This document shows, piece by piece, positions 1-4,911 of a stretch of 7,927 nt of DNA; positions within the stretch are counted from its first letter, which is position 1, and every line of letters begins with the position of its first letter. Source of the DNA: Thiobacillus sp. (GTDB lineage: Bacteria; Pseudomonadota; Gammaproteobacteria; Burkholderiales; Thiobacillaceae); the NCBI GenBank assembly GCA_018780025.1, contig JADMKH010000157.1:1-7927 (forward strand), read 5' to 3'. The position numbers and the translations under genes were made by a program. The notes under the pieces are model-generated. The model was not told the DNA's origin. It saw only the letters and a program-made list of their open reading frames with translations, and did not search any database.

Positions 1-589
1 GGCGCTGCAGGATCTGGATCGAGCGGCGGATTTCGTCGTCGCGCCCGATCACCGGATCGAGTTTGCCTTCGCGCGCGCGCGCGGTGAGGTCGAGGGTGTA
101 TTTGGCAAGCGCTTCGCGCTGGCCTTCGGCCTCCTGCGACTGCACGTTTTCGCCGCCGCGCACCGCGGCAATCGCCTGTTCCAGCGCGGCTTTCTGTGCG
201 CCGTGCTGCTTGAGCAGACGCCCGGTTTCGCCCTTGTCTTCCAGCACCGCCAGCAGGAACAGTTCGGACGCGATGAAGGCATCGTTGCGCTTCATCGCCT
301 CTTTGTCAGTCAGGTTCAGGAGGTTGTTGAGGTCGCGTGAAATAGTCACCTCGCCGCCGTGGCCTTCGATTTTGGGCAGGCGGGTCAAGGCCTGGGTCAG
401 TGCTGCCTTGAGCGCAGGCACCTGCACGCCGGCACGCGACAGGATCGACGACGCACCGCCGCCTTCCTGGTTCAGCAGGGAAAGCAGCAGATGCTGCGGC
501 TCGATGTAGGCTTGATCGCCCCCAACGGCAAGGCTTTGCGCGTCGGAGAACGCTTGCTGGAACTGGGTGGTGAGCTTTTCAAATCGCAT
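1..589 (-). CDS. clpB: ClpB disaggregase, N-terminal part (runs off left edge)
   Basis: ATP-dependent Hsp100 chaperone that, with DnaK/DnaJ/GrpE, pulls proteins out of aggregates in the cytoplasm after heat stress. Translating the reverse strand from the ATG at 589 gives 196 uninterrupted codons that align by eye with E. coli ClpB from residue 1. They begin MRFEKLTTQFQQAF, carry IEPQHLLLSLLNQEGG (residues 29-44) in the double Clp N-domain, and end in the start of nucleotide-binding domain 1 with LAKYTLDLTARA and GKLDPVIGRDDEIRR (161-189). The frame ends at the window edge just before the expected Walker A motif, so most of the roughly 860-residue protein lies outside. The start is supported by an AGAGGA ribosome site 5 bases upstream and by family alignment. 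A heat-shock-type promoter candidate precedes it. Seen: the frame and motifs. Known: the family function. Confidence 0.97.
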   Translation of the reverse strand, partial: MRFEKLTTQFQQAFSDAQSLAVGGDQAYIEPQHLLLSLLNQEGGGASSILSRAGVQVPALKAALTQALTRLPKIEGHGGEVTISRDLNNLLNLTDKEAMKRNDAFIASELFLLAVLEDKGETGRLLKQHGAQKAALEQAIAAVRGGENVQSQEAEGQREALAKYTLDLTARAREGKLDPVIGRDDEIRRSIQILQR

Positions 590-594
590 GGGTA

Positions 595-600
595 TCCTCT
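595..600 (-). promoter_or_regulatory. Ribosome binding site of clpB
   Basis: On the reverse strand the sequence reads AGAGGA, 5 bases before the clpB ATG. It is the only good Shine-Dalgarno match in the clpB/nadC spacer and fixes the clpB start. Confidence 0.7.
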
Positions 601-625
601 GGCTTAAGGTATATTCAATGACACG

Positions 626-654
626 TAAATGATGCCTTCTCAGGCGATTTCAAC
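626..654 (-). promoter_or_regulatory. Candidate heat-shock (RpoH, sigma-32) promoter of clpB
   Basis: On the reverse strand GTTGAA (649-654) is followed after 14 bases by CATCATTTA (626-634). The E. coli sigma-32 pattern is CTTGAA, 13-15 bases, then CCCCATTTA. The -35 half matches 5 of 6 and the -10 half 7 of 9. It would start transcription near 618, leaving a leader of about 30 bases before the clpB ATG. clpB is a classic RpoH target, which supports the call. The site covers most of the leader of the divergent nadC gene, so the two genes could influence each other. Matched by eye only. Confidence 0.5.
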
Positions 655-659
655 CCTCC

Positions 660-1499
660 ATGTCCGATTTGAATATAGGTCAGGTTTTATCTGACGTCGC
701 GCGTGCCCTGGCCGAGGATGTCGGCAGCGGCGATCTTACCGCTCAGCTGATTCCCGCCACGCAAACCACTCATGCCTGTGTCATCACCCGCGAAGCCGCC
801 GTGATCGCGGGGCGGCCCTGGTTCGACGCCTGCTTCAGGACGCTTGACCCCGCTTGCGCCATCGACTGGCAGGTGAGCGAGGGCGAACTGGTTGCGGCCG
901 GCAGCGTCCTCGTCGAAATCAGCGGCAATAGCCGCGCCCTGCTGACTGCCGAACGCCCGGCGCTGAATTTCCTGCAAACCCTGTCGGCGGTTGCCACCGC
1001 CACCCGGCCTTATGTCGAAGCCGTTGCCGGCACCCGTGCGGCCATCCTCGACACCCGAAAAACCCTGCCCGGTCTGCGCATCGCCGAAAAATACGCAGTG
1101 CGCGTCGGCGGTGGGCAGAACCAGCGCGTGGGGCTGTACGACGGCATTCTAATCAAGGAAAACCACATTGCGGCAGCGGGCGGCATTGCGCCGGTACTGG
1201 ACGCGGCGTTCAAGCTGGCCGCTGGCAAGGTGAGTGTGCAGATCGAAGTGGAAACGCTCGATCAGTTGCGTGAGGCACTCGCCGCTGGCGCAAAACTGAT
1301 CCTGCTCGATAACTTTGATCCGGGCCCGATGCGCGAGGCAGTGGCACTGACCGACGGTCGCGCGAAGCTGGAGGCCTCAGGCAACATTACCCTGGACACG
1401 GTGCGCGCAGTGGCCGAAACCGGGGTGGACCGCATTTCAATCGGCGGGCTGACCAAGCACATCCGCGCAGTTGATCTGTCGATGCGTACCCATGATTGA
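660..1499 (+). CDS. nadC: Nicotinate-nucleotide pyrophosphorylase (quinolinate phosphoribosyltransferase)
   Basis: Converts quinolinate and PRPP to nicotinate mononucleotide, CO2 and pyrophosphate, the step joining the de novo pathway (NadB, NadA) to the common end of NAD+ synthesis. The 279 residues match the usual family length of about 280-300. The N-terminal domain has DVGSGDLTAQLIP (20-32). The barrel domain has AERPALNFLQ (97-106), LDTRKTLPGLR (130-140), IKENHI (165-170), IEVET (195-199), LLDN (215-218), EASGNI (238-243) and a closing phosphate loop ISIGGLTKH (259-267). The motif normally written GGGxNHR reads GGGQNQR here (150-156), so the histidine is glutamine. No convincing Shine-Dalgarno precedes the ATG. 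It starts 70 bases from divergent clpB and overlaps the following acetyltransferase gene by 8 bases, so the two are probably co-transcribed. Confidence 0.97.
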   Translation: MSDLNIGQVLSDVARALAEDVGSGDLTAQLIPATQTTHACVITREAAVIAGRPWFDACFRTLDPACAIDWQVSEGELVAAGSVLVEISGNSRALLTAERPALNFLQTLSAVATATRPYVEAVAGTRAAILDTRKTLPGLRIAEKYAVRVGGGQNQRVGLYDGILIKENHIAAAGGIAPVLDAAFKLAAGKVSVQIEVETLDQLREALAAGAKLILLDNFDPGPMREAVALTDGRAKLEASGNITLDTVRAVAETGVDRISIGGLTKHIRAVDLSMRTHD

Positions 1500-1974
1500 A
1501 ATCACCCGCGTCTGCTACGACGACGCCATACACGCTGCCGCGCTGGTTGAGTTGATGGACGCCTACGCGCGCGACCCGGCGGGAGGGGGCAAAGCGTTAA
1601 GCGATTTCGCCCGCCAGAATCTGGTCGGCGCACTCGCTGCCCGCCCCTTCATTTTCAGCGTGCTGGCCTTCGACGATGCAACGCCAGTGGGACTCGTCAA
1701 CGCCATCGAAGGCTTTTCCACCTTTGCCTGCCGCCCGCTGGTCAACGTGCATGACGTCGTGGTGGCGCCCAGCCATCGCGGGCGCGGCATCGCAGCGCAA
1801 ATGTTTGAACAGGTGGAAGCCCTGGCGCGCGAACGCGGCGCCTGCAAGCTCACGCTCGAAGTGCTGCAGGGCAACACCTCAGCGCGCAACCTGTATCAAC
1901 GGTTGGGATTTACCGACTACCAGCTCGACCCCGCCATGGGGCATGCGCAGTTTCTGCACAAATGGCTGGAGTGA
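1492..1974 (+). CDS. GNAT-family N-acetyltransferase, substrate unknown
   Basis: A 160-residue single-domain GNAT protein, expected to move an acetyl group from acetyl-CoA to an amine. Motif A is clear: VNVHDVVVAPSHRGRGIAA (84-102), where HRGRGIA is the acetyl-CoA pyrophosphate loop. Motif B follows as LTLEVLQGNTSARNLYQRLGF (120-140), with a likely general-acid tyrosine at 135. The N-terminal half, with ARDPAGGGKALSD (26-38) and EGFSTFACRPLVN (73-85), should form the substrate side. I recognise this as a conserved GNAT subgroup but know no assigned substrate. I chose the ATG at 1492, overlapping the nadC stop by 8 bases, over an in-frame TTG at 1471. Neither has a ribosome site, so translation is probably coupled to nadC. 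A role in NAD metabolism would be inference from position only. Confidence 0.9.
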   Translation: MIEITRVCYDDAIHAAALVELMDAYARDPAGGGKALSDFARQNLVGALAARPFIFSVLAFDDATPVGLVNAIEGFSTFACRPLVNVHDVVVAPSHRGRGIAAQMFEQVEALARERGACKLTLEVLQGNTSARNLYQRLGFTDYQLDPAMGHAQFLHKWLE

Positions 1975-1978
1975 AGCC

Positions 1979-2698
1979 TTATGCCAGCCAGATCAGCGAT
2001 GCCATGCGGCCAGTCACGCCGTCGCGACGATACGAGTAAAAACGGTCCGCTTCGTTGAAGGTGCAGCGTCCGCCGCCATATATCTCCTGCACGCCCACGC
2101 GATTGAGCCGGATGCGTGCCAGCTGGTAGATATCGGCGAGCCATTTCCCCGCTACGCCCGAGGGCTGTGGCACAAAGGCTGCGGCCGCCTCCGGATGCTG
2201 CGAGATAAACGCCTGGCGCACGTCATCCCCCACTTCGAAGGCCTGCGGGCCGATGGCGGCGCCCATCCAGGCAAGCACCTCGCCCGACGGCACCTGCATG
2301 GCGGCCACCGTGGCTTCCAGCACGCCGTTGGCCAGGCCACGCCAACCCGCATGGGCCGCCGCGACCACGCTGCCTGCACGGTCACAAAACAGCACCGGCA
2401 AACAGTCGGCGGTGAGGACGGCACAGACATTTCCCGCCTGCCGGGTAAACGCCGCATCGGCCTCGATCAAAGCCGAGCCGGCCTCAACCACGGTTGCGCC
2501 ATGAATTTGCTTGAGCCAGGCAGGCTCGGCGGGTAATTGCCGACGCAGACGGGCACGATTTTCCGCCACATGGGCCGTATCGTCGCCCACATGATCACCG
2601 AGGTTGAAGCTGTCCCAGGGCGGGCTGCTGACTCCGCCCTCGCGCGTCGTCATCAGGCTGAATACCCCTGCGGGGGCAGGCCAGGTGGGCAGCAGCAT
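1979..2698 (-). CDS. pgeF: PgeF/YfiH-type multicopper-oxidase-fold protein (peptidoglycan editing factor, laccase-domain family)
   Basis: Family of E. coli YfiH (243 residues), reported to keep wrong amino acids such as serine out of the first position of the peptidoglycan peptide. Related DUF152/LACC1 proteins act on purine nucleosides. Counted from the ATG at 2698 the protein has 239 residues. It has the metal-site pattern of the family: WLKQIHG with His66, LTADCLPVLF with Cys99, and AHAGWRGL with His116, then AIGPQAFEVGDDV, KWLADIYQLAR and the closing FYSYRRDGVTGRMASLIWL. An in-frame TTG at 2707 adds three residues and lines up slightly better with the E. coli N-terminus; neither start has a good ribosome site. 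It lies 3-12 bases after the rluD stop, so it is likely translated from the rluD transcript, as in E. coli. Confidence 0.93.
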   Translation of the reverse strand: MLLPTWPAPAGVFSLMTTREGGVSSPPWDSFNLGDHVGDDTAHVAENRARLRRQLPAEPAWLKQIHGATVVEAGSALIEADAAFTRQAGNVCAVLTADCLPVLFCDRAGSVVAAAHAGWRGLANGVLEATVAAMQVPSGEVLAWMGAAIGPQAFEVGDDVRQAFISQHPEAAAAFVPQPSGVAGKWLADIYQLARIRLNRVGVQEIYGGGRCTFNEADRFYSYRRDGVTGRMASLIWLA

Positions 2699-2710
2699 TT
2701 GACTCAAGGA

Positions 2711-3679
2711 TTAGAGGCTGTCTTCGCGAAGCGCGTTGAGAATGTCGGCAAAATCGGCTGGCAAAGGACATTCCCACTGCATGAATTCCTGCGTGAACGG
2801 ATGGATCAGGCCCAGACGTTCGGCGTGCAGCGCCTGACGCGGAAACGGAAGCTTGTGATGGCTGCGGCGGCTTGCGCTATACGTGTCTTCGCCAACCAGC
2901 GGATGACCGATATGTTGCATATGCACCCGGATCTGATGGGTGCGGCCGGTTTCCAGCTTGCAGCGCACCAGGGTGACGCCGGGAAAACGCTCGACCACCT
3001 CGTAATGGGTAATGGCTTCCTTGCCCATGCTGTGCACGGTGCGTTTAACGCGGTTATGGGGATCGCGCGCCAGCGGCGCATTGACGGTTCCGTTTCGATC
3101 GATTTCACCATAAACCAAGGCGAGGTATTCGCGCTTGACGGTCCGCGCCTGCAACTGCCGCACCAGATCGGTATGCGCCTTGATCGTTTTGGCGACCACC
3201 AGAAGTCCCGATGTGTCCTTGTCGAGGCGGTGCACAATGCCGGCACGCGGCAGCTCGGCAACTTGCGGCACCCAATGCAGCAAGGCGTTCAGCATGGTGC
3301 CCTGGCGGTTGCCGCTGCCAGGGTGAACCACCAATCCGACGGGTTTGTTGATCACCATCAACATCGGATCTTCAAACACCACCTCCAATGGGATCGCCTC
3401 AGCTGCATCGGGGGTTGCGTTGGGATCGGCTTCAATTTCCACCCGTACATTCTCGCCACCCAGGACTTTCATCTTGGTGTTGGGGAAAACGTCATCCACG
3501 GCGATTTTGCGTGCGCGTATCCAGTTCTGGATGCGGTTGCGCGAAAACTCAGGCAGCATCCGCGACAGGGCCTGATCCAGCCGTTGCCCGCCCTCGGCGT
3601 CCGGGACCACCAGCTCGCGAATGTCGGCGGACGGATTTACCTTATAATCAGGCGACGAATCTTCGGTGTCTTTTTCCAT
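2711..3679 (-). CDS. rluD: Ribosomal large subunit pseudouridine synthase D
   Basis: Makes the pseudouridines of helix 69 of 23S rRNA (1911, 1915 and 1917 in E. coli numbering), important for late 50S assembly. The 322 residues from the ATG at 3679 contain an S4 RNA-binding domain (about 29-90: GGQRLDQALSRMLPEFSRNR, then KVLGGENVRVEI). The RluA-type catalytic domain follows with INKPVGLVVHPGSGN (110-124), RAGIVHRLDKDTSGLLVVAK (145-164), where Asp153 is the expected nucleophile, and LETGRTHQIRVHMQHIGHPLVGE (242-264). The frame is open upstream to 3844, but that stretch is the reverse of bamD and does not resemble RluD, so I use the ATG at 3679. About 20 residues of poorly conserved tail precede the S4 domain. 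The start codon shares CATG with divergent bamD. No strong ribosome site was seen. Confidence 0.96.
   Translation of the reverse strand: MEKDTEDSSPDYKVNPSADIRELVVPDAEGGQRLDQALSRMLPEFSRNRIQNWIRARKIAVDDVFPNTKMKVLGGENVRVEIEADPNATPDAAEAIPLEVVFEDPMLMVINKPVGLVVHPGSGNRQGTMLNALLHWVPQVAELPRAGIVHRLDKDTSGLLVVAKTIKAHTDLVRQLQARTVKREYLALVYGEIDRNGTVNAPLARDPHNRVKRTVHSMGKEAITHYEVVERFPGVTLVRCKLETGRTHQIRVHMQHIGHPLVGEDTYSASRRSHHKLPFPRQALHAERLGLIHPFTQEFMQWECPLPADFADILNALREDSL
3643..3648 (+). promoter_or_regulatory. Candidate -10 box of bamD inside rluD
   Basis: A perfect TATAAT sits 29 bases before the bamD ATG, within the variable N-terminal tail of rluD. Transcription starting about 7 bases downstream would give a leader of some 20-25 bases. 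No good TTGACA-like -35 box is visible at 16-18 bases upstream, so an activator or another promoter could be involved. The spacing and rarity of TATAAT in this GC-rich DNA are the support. Confidence 0.4.
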
Positions 3680-4514
3680 GTTCACGCTACGTTTATCCAG
3701 TTCAAAAACATTCAATCGGGCGTCTGGCCTCGCAGGCGGCCTGCTGCTGGCCGCCACACTCGCACTGAGTGGCTGCGGACTGTTGCCCGCAGTCAAGGAC
3801 GAAACCGCAGGCTGGTCGGCGCAAAAGCTGTATGCCGAGGCCAAGGATAATCTTAATAGCGGAAATTACGAACGCGCCGTCAAATTATTCGAAACGCTGG
3901 AATCGCGTTATCCGTTCGGCCGCTATGCGCAGCAGGCGCAACTGGAAGTGGCTTACGCCTACTACAAGGACAACGAACCGATTTCCGCCATTGCCGCGGC
4001 CGATCGCTTCATCAAGCTCCACCCCAACCATCCTAACGTCGATTACGCCTATTACCTGAAGGGCCTGGCGAATTTCAACGACGACCTCGGCTACCTGGGC
4101 AAGATTGTCGAGCAGGATCTGAGCGAGCGCGATCCACGGGCTGCACGCGACGCGTTTCTGGCTTTCAAGGAAGTGTCCACCCGTTTCCCCGATGGGAAAT
4201 ATGCCGCCGACTCGACCGCTCGCATGAAATACCTGGTCAACGCGCTGGCCAGCAACGAAGTGCATGTCGCCAAGTATTACCTGAAGCGTGAAGCCTATGT
4301 GGCCTCTGCCAATCGTGCCAAGGAAGTGCTGAAAACCTACCCTGAAGCCCCTGCGCTGGAAGAAGCGCTGGCAATCATGGTGGTGTCCTACGACAAACTG
4401 AAACTCACCGACCTGCGCGATGATGCGCAGCGCGTATTGAATCTCAACTTCCCGAAGAGTAAATACGCCAAGGGCATCAACACAACAGACAAGCCCTGGT
4501 ATCAGTTCTGGTGA
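3678..4514 (+). CDS. bamD: BamD (ComL/YfiO) lipoprotein of the outer-membrane protein assembly complex
   Basis: Essential periplasmic lipoprotein that, with BamA, folds beta-barrel proteins into the outer membrane. The 278-residue product begins with a lipoprotein signal: basic start, hydrophobic GLAGGLLLAATLAL (17-30), and lipobox LSGC with the lipidated Cys33. The mature part is a chain of TPR helices: SAQKLYAEAKDNLNSGNYERA (47-67), FGRYAQQAQLEVAYAYYK (80-97), YYLKGLANFND (125-135), AFLAFKEVSTRFPDGKYA (159-176), KYYLKREAYVASANRAKEV (199-217) and DDAQRVLNLNFPKSKYA (248-264). It ends DKPWYQFW, a usual BamD-type aromatic tail. An in-frame GTG at 3666 would add four residues; the ATG is preferred, though no clear ribosome site precedes either. 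It starts back-to-back with rluD, as in E. coli, and is followed by a hairpin and T run. Confidence 0.96.
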   Translation: MFTLRLSSSKTFNRASGLAGGLLLAATLALSGCGLLPAVKDETAGWSAQKLYAEAKDNLNSGNYERAVKLFETLESRYPFGRYAQQAQLEVAYAYYKDNEPISAIAAADRFIKLHPNHPNVDYAYYLKGLANFNDDLGYLGKIVEQDLSERDPRAARDAFLAFKEVSTRFPDGKYAADSTARMKYLVNALASNEVHVAKYYLKREAYVASANRAKEVLKTYPEAPALEEALAIMVVSYDKLKLTDLRDDAQRVLNLNFPKSKYAKGINTTDKPWYQFW

Positions 4515-4520
4515 TTGCGA

Positions 4521-4553
4521 AGCGGGCATAACGCCCCGCTCGGGCTGTTTTTC
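4521..4553 (+). terminator. Probable rho-independent terminator after bamD
   Basis: AGCGGG (4521-4526) pairs with CCCGCT (4535-4540) across an 8-base loop, followed by CGGGCTG and a run of five T (4548-4552). A competing shorter stem, GCCC (4533-4536) with GGGC (4542-4545), sits closer to the T run. Either would stop rightward transcription 7 or more bases after the bamD stop, before it runs into convergent glnB. On the reverse strand the hairpin lacks a T run, so it should not terminate the glnB transcript efficiently. Confidence 0.5.
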
Positions 4554-4572
4554 TTCAACACGGAAGCAGCGA

Positions 4573-4911
4573 TCAAATCGCCGCTTCGCCCGATTCGCCG
4601 GTGCGGATCCGCACCACCTGTTCCACTGTGGTCACAAAGATCTTGCCGTCGCCGATCTTGCCGGTGCGCGCGGCCGCGATGATCGACTCCATGGCACGAT
4701 CCAGCAAGCTGTCGGCCACCACCACTTCCAGCTTCACCTTGGGCAAAAAATCCACCACATATTCGGCGCCGCGATACAGCTCGGTGTGGCCCTTCTGCCG
4801 ACCGAAGCCTTTGACCTCAGTCACGGTCAGGCCGGTCACGCCGATTTCCGACAGTGCTTCACGCACTTCGTCGAGTTTGAACGGCTTGATGATGGCTTCT
4901 ATTTTTTTCAC
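4573..4911 (-). CDS. glnB: Nitrogen regulatory protein PII
   Basis: Small trimeric signal protein that binds ATP/ADP and 2-oxoglutarate and controls targets such as the GlnE adenylyltransferase, NtrB and AmtB. Its T-loop is uridylylated by GlnD when nitrogen is short. The 112 residues have standard PII length and sequence: MKKIEAIIKPFKLDEVREAL at the start, the T-loop GRQKGHTELYRGAEYVVDFLPK (37-58) with the uridylylation site Tyr51, and the second signature TGKIGDGKIFVTTVEQVVRIRTGE (83-106). Tyr46 and Tyr51 in YRGAEY point to a GlnB/GlnK-type protein; GlnB is preferred from the nadE linkage. The start is GTG, overlapping the nadE stop as GTGA, with a strong AAGGAG 7 bases upstream inside nadE. 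Being last in the sucCD-nadE operon ties its supply to carbon and NAD genes, unless it also has an internal promoter. Confidence 0.96.
   Translation of the reverse strand: MKKIEAIIKPFKLDEVREALSEIGVTGLTVTEVKGFGRQKGHTELYRGAEYVVDFLPKVKLEVVVADSLLDRAMESIIAAARTGKIGDGKIFVTTVEQVVRIRTGESGEAAI

Noticed and set aside
1471..1491. TTG start adding seven residues to the acetyltransferase
   Set aside because: No ribosome site and no reason to prefer it over the ATG at 1492, which gives a typical overlap with nadC.
1676..2536. 286-codon forward frame spanning the end of the acetyltransferase and all but the start of pgeF
   Set aside because: It overlaps a GNAT gene in another frame and pgeF on the other strand, both with clear motifs; its own composition is low-complexity and motif-free.
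3680..3844. Possible 55-residue N-terminal extension of RluD
   Set aside because: The extension is the reverse complement of the bamD signal peptide region, is Ala/Ser/Pro-rich and is absent from RluD homologues, so the ATG at 3679 is a better start.
2537..3850. 437-codon open frame on the forward strand opposite rluD and the 5' end of pgeF
   Set aside because: It is the antisense of two clearly homologous genes, has no recognisable domain, and long antisense frames are expected in GC-rich DNA with strong third-position bias.
3885..4529. 214-codon reverse frame opposite bamD
   Set aside because: Antisense to a well-supported lipoprotein gene; no start signal and no recognisable domain.
4569..4581. 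GCGAT-CAA-ATCGC hairpin over the glnB stop codon as a terminator
   Set aside because: The stem is only five pairs and is not followed by a T run on the reverse strand.
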